Assembly (NCBI RefSeq): GCF_031921685.1
Contig: NZ_JAPDHU010000001.1
Span: 2,046,001 to 2,110,000 of the forward strand
Direction: 5' to 3'
Length of the DNA stretch: 64,000 nucleotides
DNA from: Terripilifer sp031921685
GTDB lineage: Bacteria; Pseudomonadota; Alphaproteobacteria; Rhizobiales; Beijerinckiaceae
The translations under genes were made by a program, and so were the position numbers. The notes beneath the pieces are model-generated. The model saw only the letters and a list, made by a program, of their open reading frames with translations, was not told where the DNA came from and ran no database searches. How positions within the stretch are numbered: the first letter of the stretch is position 1; the number at the start of each line of letters is the position of its first letter. Positions 26,445 through 34,244 of the stretch are shown piece by piece.

Positions 26445-26680
26445 TGATGCGTGCGAGGCCTCATGCTTCGCGCCCTATATATGTTCTTCCATACGGCAAA
26501 GCCCCGCCGCCCGGTCATAGACGTAAGCTGTCGCCCTCATAACGAAGGGCGATCGGGCCCGTCGTGATCGGCCCTGGCACGCTCCGGTCAAACTGATTTG
26601 AATGGACCCATTTCGGACTTGGCAATTAGGGCTTGCGTTCCACCGCGATCGGCGGCAAGCGGGAGCGCAATGGAGGAATC

Positions 26681-27931
26681 ATGGCTGGGCAGCGCGCACT
26701 TCTGGAAACGATGTTCCGAGCCGCCATTGCCGCCGCCGATCCCGCCCTCGCCATTCCCCGTTATCTGCCCGCCGCCCCGCGCGGCCGCACCATCGTCGTC
26801 GGCGCCGGCAAGGCCGCCGCCAGCATGGCCAAGGCGGTCGAAGACCATTGGCCGGGGCCGCTCGATGGGCTGGTCGTCACGCGCTATGGCCATGGCGCGC
26901 CCTGCCAGCGCATCGAAGTGGTTGAAGCGGCACATCCGGTGCCCGATGCGGCCGGCCGTGCCGCGGCCGGACGCATTCTTGAGAAGGTGCAAGGCCTCAG
27001 CGCCGACGATCTCGTCCTGTGTCTGATCTCCGGTGGCGGTTCGGCGCTGCTCAGCCTGCCGATCGAAGGGCTGACCCTGCAAGATAAACAGGCGATCAAT
27101 TCCGCCTTGCTGAAAAGCGGCGCGCCGATCGGTGAAATGAACATCGTGCGCAAGCATCTCTCGGCCATCAAGGGTGGCCGGCTGGCGGCGGCGGCATGGC
27201 CGGCACGGGTGGTGTCGCTCGTCATCTCCGACGTGCCGGGCGATGATCCAGCGATCGTTGCCTCCGGGCCGACGGTCGCCGATCCGAGTACGGGCGCAGA
27301 GGCGCTGGAGATTTTGCGACGCTATGGCATCGCCATTCCCGAAGCGGTGGCGCAACGCCTGGCACGTGGCGAGGATGAGACGCCTAAGCCCGGCGATGCG
27401 CGCCTGGCGCAGGCGAAAACCCATGTCATCGCCACCGCGCAATTGTCGCTTGATGCGGCGGCGGATGTAGCGCGGCAGGCCGGATACAATCCGGTGACGC
27501 TGGGCGATACCATTGAAGGCGAGGCGCGTGACGTCGGTCGCGATCATGCGGCGTTGGCTTTGCGCACGGCCGCGCAGAACGGCGCCCCTTGCGCGCTCTT
27601 GTCGGGCGGCGAGACCACGGTGACCGTGCGCGGCAAGGGGCGGGGCGGCCGCAATGTCGAATATCTTCTGGCCTTGGCTCTAGGGCTCGAAGGCCGTGCC
27701 GGCATTCATGCCTTGGCCGGCGATACCGATGGCATCGATGGCGTCGAGGAGAGCGCCGGCGCGTTGATTACGCCCGATACTTTGCAACGTGCGGCGGCGG
27801 CGAAGCTCGATGCGCGGGCGATGCTCGACGACAATGATGCCTGGAGCTTTTTCTCGGCCCTCGGCGACCTGGTGGTCACCGGTCCGACCCTGACCAATGT
27901 GAACGATTTCCGCTGCACCCTTATCGAATGA
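26681..27931 (+). CDS. Glycerate 2-kinase (GckA/TtuD, MOFRL type)
   Basis: Cytoplasmic kinase that phosphorylates D-glycerate to 2-phosphoglycerate, 416 residues. The N-terminal domain shows TIVVGAGKAAASMAKAVE and LCLISGGGSALLSLP. The C-terminal MOFRL domain shows LSGGETTVTVRGKGRGGRN and AGDTDGIDG. The ATG at 26681 follows GGAGGAATC; a longer frame upstream lacks a site. The 295 nt before it contain the dioxygenase terminator and no other recognisable feature. It may serve photorespiratory-like or tartronate/hydroxypyruvate routes; it is not clearly tied to the aromatic genes. Confidence 0.92.
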   Translation: MAGQRALLETMFRAAIAAADPALAIPRYLPAAPRGRTIVVGAGKAAASMAKAVEDHWPGPLDGLVVTRYGHGAPCQRIEVVEAAHPVPDAAGRAAAGRILEKVQGLSADDLVLCLISGGGSALLSLPIEGLTLQDKQAINSALLKSGAPIGEMNIVRKHLSAIKGGRLAAAAWPARVVSLVISDVPGDDPAIVASGPTVADPSTGAEALEILRRYGIAIPEAVAQRLARGEDETPKPGDARLAQAKTHVIATAQLSLDAAADVARQAGYNPVTLGDTIEGEARDVGRDHAALALRTAAQNGAPCALLSGGETTVTVRGKGRGGRNVEYLLALALGLEGRAGIHALAGDTDGIDGVEESAGALITPDTLQRAAAAKLDARAMLDDNDAWSFFSALGDLVVTGPTLTNVNDFRCTLIE

Positions 27932-27941
27932 TTAGCATCGC

Positions 27942-28511
27942 ATGACCGCAACCACCGCCGCTGAAAAACCACCGATCTCCTTGCGCGAGATTTTCTCCGT
28001 CTTCTTCTGGATCGGTGTGTTCAGTTTTGGCGGCGGCCTCACCGGGTGGGTTTATCGCGAAGTGGTGACCAAGCGCGGCTGGATGTCGGATGATGAAATC
28101 CTGTCCGGCATTGCCTTGGCGCAGGTATTGCCCGGTGCCAATGTCACCAATCTCACCGTCTTCGTCGGCAACAGACTGCGCGGCTATTCCGGTGCGGCGA
28201 TTGCGTTGACGGCGCTGATCAGTCCGCCGCTGGTGATGTGCGTGCTGGCGCTCTGGGCTTACGGTTTCATCCAGCAGATCTCGTTGCTGCATGCGGCGGT
28301 GGATGGCGTCGCCGCCGCCGCCGTCGGTCTCAACATAAGGCTCGGCATCGTCGGCGCGGTGCGCGTGGTGCGGCGTGTCGGGCCGACCATCACCATGCTG
28401 GCGACTTTCATCGCCGTGGGTGTGCTCAATTGGCCGCTCGTGCCGGTCGTGCTCGTCATCGCGCCGCTGTCGATCGCCTCCGTCTGGCCGTGGAAGCGTA
28501 ACAATGGATGA
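27942..28511 (+). CDS. Chromate transporter, first half (short-chain ChrA type)
   Basis: A 189-residue inner-membrane protein corresponding to one CHR domain. FSFGGGLTGWVYREVV and IALAQVLPGANVTNLTVFVG are the conserved signatures. Short-chain ChrA proteins work as pairs encoded by adjacent genes; the partner starts 8 nt before this gene ends. It is 10 nt downstream of glycerate kinase on the same strand. ChrA family members export chromate or related oxyanions, although many single-domain pairs are uncharacterised. Confidence 0.9.
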   Translation: MTATTAAEKPPISLREIFSVFFWIGVFSFGGGLTGWVYREVVTKRGWMSDDEILSGIALAQVLPGANVTNLTVFVGNRLRGYSGAAIALTALISPPLVMCVLALWAYGFIQQISLLHAAVDGVAAAAVGLNIRLGIVGAVRVVRRVGPTITMLATFIAVGVLNWPLVPVVLVIAPLSIASVWPWKRNNG

Positions 28512-29061
28512 TCAGAGCAATTCCAGCTTCGCGCCTCTGATGGCTTTGATCGCGGTTCTGGCGCCGTTCTCTTTGGTCGCCATCGGCGGTGGCCCGGCGA
28601 TTTTCGCGCCGTTGCAGCATCAGGCGGTGGAAGTGCATCGCTGGCTCACGGCACGCGAATTCATCGAACTGTTCGCGGTGGCGCGGGTGGCGCCGGGGCC
28701 GGGCTCGATGCTGGCGACCCTGATCGGCTGGAAAGTGGCGGCGTGGCCGGGCGCTGTGGTGGCGACCTTGGCGATCTTCCTGCCGTCCTCGCTCCTGTGC
28801 ATTGGCGTCTCCCGGGTCTGGTCGCGCTATCGCGGCCGCGCCTGGCACCAGGCGCTGGAGGACGGGCTGGCTCCAATCGGCACCGGATTGATGTTCGCCG
28901 GCGCCGTGGCCATCTTCAAACTGGCCAATGCAGGGCCGTTGGGCTGGGGCTTGGGCATAGCTGTGGCGGGATTGCTGACCCTGTGGCCAAAACTGCATCC
29001 TTTTCTGGTACTTGGCCTGGGTGCCGTGGTTTTCGTCGCCGTCGCCGCCGTGCCTCACTGA
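28504..29061 (+). CDS. Chromate transporter, second half (short-chain ChrA type)
   Basis: A 185-residue membrane protein, the second CHR domain of the pair. It carries FSLVAIGGGPAIFAPLQHQ, then FAVARVAPGPGSMLATLIGWKV with the conserved Pro-Gly-Pro, and several hydrophobic helices to its end. The ATG overlaps the last codons of the first-half gene by 8 nt, indicating translational coupling and a 1:1 complex. Confidence 0.9.
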   Translation: MDDQSNSSFAPLMALIAVLAPFSLVAIGGGPAIFAPLQHQAVEVHRWLTAREFIELFAVARVAPGPGSMLATLIGWKVAAWPGAVVATLAIFLPSSLLCIGVSRVWSRYRGRAWHQALEDGLAPIGTGLMFAGAVAIFKLANAGPLGWGLGIAVAGLLTLWPKLHPFLVLGLGAVVFVAVAAVPH

Positions 29062-29137
29062 CCGGTTGAGAGCCGGGGCTCCTGCTGGTATGCAGCATGC
29101 TTGGTTCGCGGCGGCGGCGACGACGGAGTTTTTGAAT

Positions 29138-29464
29138 ATGTCTGGTCCAGTGGTGGAAAATGTCAGCTTGGACGAGCTGAAACAGGGCCTGGCGAGCGGC
29201 AGCATTATCTTGATCGATATCCGCGAGGCCAACGAATACGAGGCCGGGCACATCCCGGGCGCGCTGTTTCACCCGCTGTCGGGCTTCGATCCGGCGGCCT
29301 TGCCGAAGGAAGCCGGCAAAAAGGTCGTTCTGTCCTGCCGGTCCGGCCGGCGCACGCTGATGGCGTTGGAACAGGCCCAGAATGCCGGCCGTGGCGATAT
29401 CACCGCCCATTTCGGCGGCGGTATGCTGGCCTGGGACGCGGCGGGCGAGCCGGTCGAAACTTAA
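29138..29464 (+). CDS. Single-domain rhodanese-like sulfurtransferase
   Basis: A 108-residue cytoplasmic rhodanese domain. IDIREANEYEAGHIPGA is the typical entry motif, and SCRSGRRT contains the active-site cysteine in a CRSGRR loop able to bind thiosulfate or persulfide. The ATG at 29138 has GGAG about 10 nt upstream; an earlier in-frame ATG at 29090 would add an unlikely leader. A strong bidirectional hairpin follows. It is downstream of the chromate transporter pair by 76 nt. Confidence 0.88.
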   Translation: MSGPVVENVSLDELKQGLASGSIILIDIREANEYEAGHIPGALFHPLSGFDPAALPKEAGKKVVLSCRSGRRTLMALEQAQNAGRGDITAHFGGGMLAWDAAGEPVET

Positions 29465-29472
29465 GAGCGAAG

Positions 29473-29505
29473 AAAATGCGGTTCCTTGGAACCGCATTTT
29501 GTTTG
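29473..29505. terminator. Bidirectional terminator
   Basis: A 12-bp stem AAAATGCGGTTC / GAACCGCATTTT with a 4-nt loop, A-rich on one side and T-rich on the other, lies between the convergent rhodanese and protease genes. Confidence 0.88.
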
Positions 29506-29506
29506 T

Positions 29507-30526
29507 TTACGCGGCGTTGCGTTCGATCGGCGCGATCCACAGCCGGCGCATCTGCGAATTGCGCAGGAAGTCGACCGGCAGGGTCTTGTTGATCCGATCG
29601 GCATCGAGCAGGCGCACCAGATCCTCCGTGCCAGCAACGGTATGACCGTCGACGGCGATGATCGTGTCGCCCGACATCAAGCCTGCCTGCGCGGCGGGCG
29701 AATCCTTTTCGACCACGGTGATCATCGAGCCCGTGTGCTGGGTCAGCGCCAGGCGCAGGATCGTCCGGCGCGGCAGCGGAATGGTGCTGGCGCCGATGCC
29801 GATCCAGCCGCGCCGCACGCGGCCGTGGCGGATCATTTCGCCGAGCACGAAATTGGCCGTGTTGCTGGCGACGGCGAAACAGATGCCCTGCGCGCCAGCG
29901 ATGATGGCGGTGTTGATGCCGATCACTTCACCGGCCGACGAGACGAGCGCACCACCGGAGTTGCCCGGATTCAGCGCGGCGTCGGTCTGCACCACGTCGT
30001 CGATCATGCGGCCGCTGGTCGAGCGCAGCGAGCGCCCGAGCGCCGAGATGACACCCGCCGTCACGGTGGTGTCGAAACCCAGCGGATTGCCGATGGCAAT
30101 GGCGATCTGTCCGGCGCGCAGCCGGCTTGAATCGCCAAGCTTGGCGTGCGGCAAGGTCGTGTCGGTCTCGATCCGCGCCAGAGCGAGATCAGTATCGGGA
30201 TCGCGCGCCAGGATGCGGGCGTTGAAATGGCTGCCATCAGGCGTGGTGATGTCGGCCGAGCGGGCCGACTGCACCACGTGGCTGTTGGTGAGCACGAGGC
30301 CGTCTGGCGAAACGATGACACCGGAACCCGAACCGCGCTTGCGGTTTTCGGCATCGCGAATGTCGAGACGCACGACAGCCGGGCTGACGCGCGCGGCCGC
30401 CTGCGACACCGTCAACGAATAGGCGTCGAGCAGCGTGTCGTCGGTGGCGGCGATCGGGGTGGCGGAACCTTCCGCCTCGTGAAGCACTTCATCATTCAGG
30501 ATGAAGCGGGGATTTTCATCGAACAT
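29507..30526 (-). CDS. S1C (HtrA-like) serine protease without a signal peptide
   Basis: Trypsin-like protease with a PDZ domain, 339 residues. The triad is His83 (LTNSHVV), Asp113 (DPDTDLAL) and Ser190 (NPGNSGGAL). The C-terminal PDZ domain includes GDTIIAVDGHTV. The ATG at 30526 follows CAGGAGAG. The sequence from this start, MFDENPRFILND, is acidic and has no hydrophobic signal or anchor, and the 28-codon upstream extension also lacks one. The product therefore looks cytoplasmic, unlike DegP/DegQ, although export by an unrecognised route cannot be excluded. It is convergent with rhodanese. Confidence 0.9.
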   Translation of the reverse strand: MFDENPRFILNDEVLHEAEGSATPIAATDDTLLDAYSLTVSQAAARVSPAVVRLDIRDAENRKRGSGSGVIVSPDGLVLTNSHVVQSARSADITTPDGSHFNARILARDPDTDLALARIETDTTLPHAKLGDSSRLRAGQIAIAIGNPLGFDTTVTAGVISALGRSLRSTSGRMIDDVVQTDAALNPGNSGGALVSSAGEVIGINTAIIAGAQGICFAVASNTANFVLGEMIRHGRVRRGWIGIGASTIPLPRRTILRLALTQHTGSMITVVEKDSPAAQAGLMSGDTIIAVDGHTVAGTEDLVRLLDADRINKTLPVDFLRNSQMRRLWIAPIERNAA

Positions 30527-30692
30527 GGAACTCTCCTGGCCCAGGATATGGCGATGGCGGCGGTTTTTCGCCAGAGGGCGCCTAGAGTGCGGTTTCCACG
30601 GCGTTTTCACGGGTTTTGCCGATGGCCGCCTTCACGAACTGTTGACACGAGCCGTACATGGTTTGCGATTAGAACAAATTCATTGTCTTCCA

Positions 30693-30724
30693 GTGGATTG
30701 CGTTTCAATCGAAACGCAATCCAC
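30693..30724. repeat. 32-nt perfect hairpin
   Basis: GTGGATTGCGTTTC and GAAACGCAATCCAC form a 14-bp perfect stem around AATC. It lies in the divergent gap between the protease and cytochrome genes, just before the repeat at 30736. Confidence 0.8.
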
Positions 30725-30735
30725 CCTGGGGTCGT

Positions 30736-30785
30736 TGGTTTGACGCGTCTTTGTGGCGTTTGACTACGTCAAACTGCAAAACGCT
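30736..30785 (+). repeat. GACGCGTCTTT-type intergenic repeat, copy A
   Basis: About 50 nt starting TTTGACGCGTCTTTGTGGCG and ending CTGCAAAACGCTA; an inner hairpin GTTTGAC-TAC-GTCAAAC is perfect. A diverged copy occurs at 53995-54043. Confidence 0.75.
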
Positions 30786-30809
30786 ACGAAGCTTGAAGGG
30801 AGCTTTTTG

Positions 30810-31253
30810 ATGAAGTCGAATTGGATCGTTGCAGGTATTCTGGTGGCGGGCGCGGCAATTGCGGCCGGATCCGTCATGGCGCAGAGCGACCCGATCGCCC
30901 AACGCAAGGCCCTCATGAAGTCCATCGGCGATGCCGGTCGCGCGCCGGCAGCGATGTTGAAGGGCGAACCCTTCGCTCTGGCGCCGGTTCAGGCGGCGTT
31001 GCAGGCCATGCAGGCCGCTGGCAAGCAGGGCCCGGCGCTGTTCCCCGACACCAGCAAGACCGGTGGTGAAACCGCTGCGCTGCCGAAGATCTGGGAAACC
31101 AAGAACGATTTCAACGCCAAGTTCGCCAAACTCGAGAAAGACGCGACGGAAGCGCTGACCACGATCAAGGACGAGGCGAGCTTCAAGACCGTCTATCCGG
31201 CGTTGCTGCGTGATTGCGGCGCCTGCCACAGCGATTACCGCGCGCGGCGCTAA
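30810..31253 (+). CDS. Cytochrome c' (class II cytochrome c)
   Basis: A 147-residue periplasmic haem protein. The signal peptide covers about residues 1-25 (ending SVMAQ), followed by a four-helix-bundle pattern (RKALMKSIGDAG, FPDTSKTGG). The single haem-binding motif CGACH sits at the extreme C-terminus, as expected for class II. Cytochromes c' bind NO or serve as electron carriers. The ATG at 30810 follows GAAGGGAGC. A terminator hairpin follows, and a diheme cytochrome gene lies about 150 nt downstream. Confidence 0.92.
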   Translation: MKSNWIVAGILVAGAAIAAGSVMAQSDPIAQRKALMKSIGDAGRAPAAMLKGEPFALAPVQAALQAMQAAGKQGPALFPDTSKTGGETAALPKIWETKNDFNAKFAKLEKDATEALTTIKDEASFKTVYPALLRDCGACHSDYRARR

Positions 31254-31274
31254 GCCCGGCGTGATGCAGACGCG

Positions 31275-31301
31275 AAGGGCGGCCAAGGCCGCCCTTTGTT
31301 A
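31275..31301 (+). terminator. Rho-independent terminator
   Basis: AAGGGCGGCC / GGCCGCCCTT stem with a 2-nt loop, followed by a T-rich stretch, after the cytochrome c' gene. Confidence 0.85.
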
Positions 31302-31400
31302 TTTGTGACCGCGCCGTCAAGGTTTCGAGCCCAAGGTTTCGAGCCATTGCCGATCATGGCAAGATCAGCGGTGATCGGAAGTGTTCAGTTGGGGATTTTC

Positions 31401-32324
31401 ATGCGCAGGCTGCTGACCATCCTGATCGTGCTCGGCGTGATCGCCGCGGTTGCCGGCTGGTTTCTCTCGGCGCCGAAGCCGCTGTTTGCGGCCGGCGACA
31501 AGTCGTTGGAGAGCGGCGGCAATGTCGAGCGGGGCCGGCAGGTGTTCTTCGCCGGTGGTTGCGCCTCCTGCCATGCCACACCCGGCCAGAGCGATCGGCT
31601 GAAGCTCGGTGGCGGCGTCGAAATGCCGTCGCCTTTCGGCTCGTTCTACACGCCTAACATTTCGCCTCATCCGACCGACGGCATCGGGAACTGGACCGTC
31701 GCCGACCTCGCCAATGCGATGATGGCGGGCGTCGCACCCGACGGTTCGCATTTCTATCCGGCCTTCCCCTATACGAGTTATGCTGGCGCCAAGATCGACG
31801 ACATTCGCGATCTGATGGCCTTCTTGCGGACGCTGGAACCGGTGGCCGGCAAGGCGCGCGACCACGCGCTGCCGTTCCCCTTCAACATCCGCCGGGGCCT
31901 GGGCCTGTGGAAGCTTGTCTTCTTCCGTCCCGAGCCGGTGCGGGATGATCCAGCCCAGACGCCGGAATGGAATCGCGGCCATTATCTGGTGGAAAGCCTC
32001 GGCCACTGCGCCGAGTGCCATTCGCCACGCAATGTTCTCGGCGCCATCGTCGCGGCGCAGCGTTTCGCCGGCGGGCCGGATCCGGAAGGCAAGGGCTGGG
32101 TGCCCAATATCACCCAGTCGGAAAACGGCCTGAAGACCTGGGATAAGGCCGATTTCGTGCAACTTCTCGAATTCGGTCTGACGCCGGAAGCCGACACGGT
32201 CGGTGGCTCGATGGGTTCGGTGGTCAAGAACATGGCCGAACTGCCGAAGCCGGATCTCGAAGCCATGGCGACGTTTCTCAAGTCGCTGCCGGCACGCGAG
32301 GGGCCGCCCAAGCCCGCCAAATAA
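31401..32324 (+). CDS. Membrane-anchored diheme cytochrome c
   Basis: A 307-residue protein with an N-terminal anchor (LLTILIVLGVIAAVAGWF) and two class I cytochrome domains. The haem motifs are CASCH near residue 55 and CAECH near residue 207. The pattern FYTPNISPHPTDGIG and later GWVPNITQSENGL matches the cytochrome subunits of membrane-bound alcohol/aldehyde dehydrogenases. No dehydrogenase catalytic subunit is adjacent, so its donor may be encoded elsewhere. Longer starts upstream (31296) lack a ribosome-binding site; GGGGA precedes the chosen ATG. Confidence 0.9.
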   Translation: MRRLLTILIVLGVIAAVAGWFLSAPKPLFAAGDKSLESGGNVERGRQVFFAGGCASCHATPGQSDRLKLGGGVEMPSPFGSFYTPNISPHPTDGIGNWTVADLANAMMAGVAPDGSHFYPAFPYTSYAGAKIDDIRDLMAFLRTLEPVAGKARDHALPFPFNIRRGLGLWKLVFFRPEPVRDDPAQTPEWNRGHYLVESLGHCAECHSPRNVLGAIVAAQRFAGGPDPEGKGWVPNITQSENGLKTWDKADFVQLLEFGLTPEADTVGGSMGSVVKNMAELPKPDLEAMATFLKSLPAREGPPKPAK

Positions 32325-32328
32325 AGCC

Positions 32329-32433
32329 TAGAGCGTTTTCGAGCGAAGTGGCTTCCGGTTCGCGTGAAGAAAACGCGTCAAAACGAGAGCCTGAAGTCTT
32401 TCACCGTTTCTAAGAAACGGTGAAAGACTCTAG
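32329..32433. repeat. CTAGAG-bounded intergenic element with 35-nt palindrome
   Basis: The element starts CTAGAGCGTTTTCGAGCG and ends in the inverted CTCTAG. Inside, 32395-32429 is a 35-nt palindrome (arms of 17 nt, AGTCTTTCACCGTTTCT and its complement, around one base). The left half, GCGTTTTCGAGCGAAGTGG...AAAACGCGTCAAAAC, resembles a repeat seen widely in Rhizobiales genomes. Confidence 0.75.
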
Positions 32434-32495
32434 ACGCTTGCAATCACGAGCTTGTCAGCGAAACATGGTTGCCATCTGATTCGGGTGGGGCCGAC

Positions 32496-33179
32496 ATGAC
32501 CAGCAATCTGCCGGTGGTGCAGGTGAATAAGCCTGATATGGAGCCTGACTTCGAAGCCATCGAAGCCGCGGTGATGGAAACAGCACGGGGGCGGTGGTTT
32601 CTGAGCGAATATGCCAGGCGCATGCGGGCGGCTGAAACCACCAAAGTGCTTGAAGCGATTACACGCATCGAGCGATCCATCACGACCGACAAATCCAAAG
32701 ATGCTGCTGGCGGTTCGCGCGGTGAATTGGCGGATGCGGTGACGGTGATCGAACGGCGCCTCAGCGAAATCGCCTGGAGCCTGCGTGAACGTGGCTTTGA
32801 TGGTCGGACTTGCGCCGAGATCGAAAATCAAGCGCGCGCCTTGCGCCAGCTCACCGGTCTGCCGCCGCCGCCCGTGACTGCGAGCGTTGCGGTACCTGCA
32901 TCGCCGCCTGTTCCCGTCGTGCCTGTCGTTGCCGCGCCTGTCGCGGCAGCGCCCGTCGCGCGCCCGGCAACAGGTATCCCCAGGCCGCCGCTTGCCGCGT
33001 CTCTCACGCGGAGCATGCCGTCGGTCGCTATGCTCAATACCCAGGCGGCGCAGATCCGCGAAAGCCATGGCGAACGCGCCGGCACCAATGACGCGACGAC
33101 TTTTGTCGGGCGTACCTTGCGCAGCCTCGCCGAAATCGATGCAATGGATGATCGTGCGCGTGCCCGTTTGTTTCGCTAA
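32496..33179 (+). CDS. Conserved hypothetical with ETARGRWFLSEYARR motif
   Basis: A 227-residue cytoplasmic protein. Residues 25-45 hold the motif METARGRWFLSEYARRMR, which I associate with uncharacterised Rhizobiales proteins. A helical segment (VTVIERRLSEIAWSLRERG) follows, then a Pro/Val/Ala-rich linker (about 125-165) and a short C-terminal helix. GTGGGG lies 8 nt before the ATG. The helix-linker-helix layout resembles an adaptor or CheZ-like architecture, but no function can be claimed. It is followed 32 nt later by the EamA transporter gene. Confidence 0.65.
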   Translation: MTSNLPVVQVNKPDMEPDFEAIEAAVMETARGRWFLSEYARRMRAAETTKVLEAITRIERSITTDKSKDAAGGSRGELADAVTVIERRLSEIAWSLRERGFDGRTCAEIENQARALRQLTGLPPPPVTASVAVPASPPVPVVPVVAAPVAAAPVARPATGIPRPPLAASLTRSMPSVAMLNTQAAQIRESHGERAGTNDATTFVGRTLRSLAEIDAMDDRARARLFR

Positions 33180-33211
33180 TCTCGTCGTGTTGGGTGTGAC
33201 GGGAGGCCTCG

Positions 33212-34159
33212 ATCCAGACGTCATCTAAGACCGTTCTCGGGATCGGCCTGAAGCTGGCGGCTACGGCGTTTTTCTCGGTCATGTTTGTTTTGGCCAAGTC
33301 TTACGGCACGTATCCGGCGGCGCAGCTCGTCTTCTTTCGCTCCGCTTTCGCGCTTGTGCCGCTGATGATCTGGCTGCTGCTGCGCGGCGATTTTCCACGC
33401 GCGCTCTATACGTCGCGGTTCGGCGGCCACTTGGTGCGCTCCGTCGCCGGCATCGGCAGCCTGTTCTGTTCCTTCATCGCCTATTCGCTGTTGCCGCTCG
33501 CCGATGCGACGGCCATCGGCTATGCCGCGCCCTTGATGATCGTCGTGCTGGCGGGGCTTCTGCTGGGCGAGCGGATCACCGTGTTTCGCTGGGGCGCGGT
33601 CGTGGTGGGCTTCTGCGGCGTCCTGGTGATGCTGTCCGATCATCTGACCGCCGGCATCGTCTCTGACAAGGGCGCCATCGGTGCGATGGTCGCTTTCGTC
33701 GGCGCCATGCTCGTGTCGATTGCGATGATCCAGACGCGGCGACTGACCATGTCGGAAGATACCGGCGCCATCACCTTCTACTTTCAGGCCACGACGACGG
33801 TCGCGGGTGTCCTGGTTCTCGTCGCGGCCGCCTGTTGGCCGTCGAACTGGCCGCTGGCGGTGCTCATCCAACCGCAGGCCTGGGTCTGGCCGACGCTCCA
33901 GGATTGGGGACCGCTGATCCTGATCGGCATCTGCGGCGGCATCGGCCAGATTTTCATGACCCAGGGCTATCGCTTCACCGACGCCTCGATCTTGGCTGTC
34001 TTCGATTATTCCTCGCTGCTGTTCGCCATCGTCCTGGGCTTCTTGATCTTCGGCGACGTGCCGTCCCACGTCATGCTGGCGGGCGCCGCCGTGGTGATCA
34101 GCGCTGGCCTTGCCGTGCTGTGGCATGAACGCCGCAGGATGGGCAAAAAGGACGGATGA
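33212..34159 (+). CDS. EamA/DMT transporter with probable AUC start
   Basis: Drug/metabolite transporter with ten predicted helices in two EamA repeats (NAMESAKE cues: FFRSAFALVPLMIWLLLRG, ADATAIGYAAPLMIVVLAG, GERITVFRWGAVVVG). The first conventional start is ATG 33281, but this would begin inside helix 1 and has no ribosome-binding site. Reading back to the in-frame TGA at 33197, the codons give TVLGIGLKLAATAFFSVM, a proper first helix, with no ATG, GTG or TTG available. GGGAGG at 33201-33206 lies 5 nt before ATC at 33212, so an AUC start, or a single-base error in a former ATG, is likely. The substrate is unknown. Confidence 0.85.
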   Translation: MQTSSKTVLGIGLKLAATAFFSVMFVLAKSYGTYPAAQLVFFRSAFALVPLMIWLLLRGDFPRALYTSRFGGHLVRSVAGIGSLFCSFIAYSLLPLADATAIGYAAPLMIVVLAGLLLGERITVFRWGAVVVGFCGVLVMLSDHLTAGIVSDKGAIGAMVAFVGAMLVSIAMIQTRRLTMSEDTGAITFYFQATTTVAGVLVLVAAACWPSNWPLAVLIQPQAWVWPTLQDWGPLILIGICGGIGQIFMTQGYRFTDASILAVFDYSSLLFAIVLGFLIFGDVPSHVMLAGAAVVISAGLAVLWHERRRMGKKDG

Positions 34160-34180
34160 TCTGTCGTGGACGACTGAATT

Positions 34181-34210
34181 TGTTCTGTATTTCGAACAGA
34201 TTTGTATATT
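34181..34210 (+). promoter_or_regulatory. Candidate operator and -10 of the XRE-cupin gene
   Basis: Overlapping inverted repeats TGTTC-N8-GAACA (34181-34198) and TCTGT-N7-ACAGA (34184-34200) precede TATATT (34205-34210), about 35 nt before the regulator start. This would fit autoregulation. Confidence 0.45.
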
Positions 34211-34244
34211 ATGCCAAACATAACGTCGTGCGGCAGGATCGGAA

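Noticed and set aside
26572..26590. TGGCACG resembling a sigma-54 -24 element upstream of the glycerate kinase gene
   Set aside because: The matching TTGC at -12 is absent at the required spacing.
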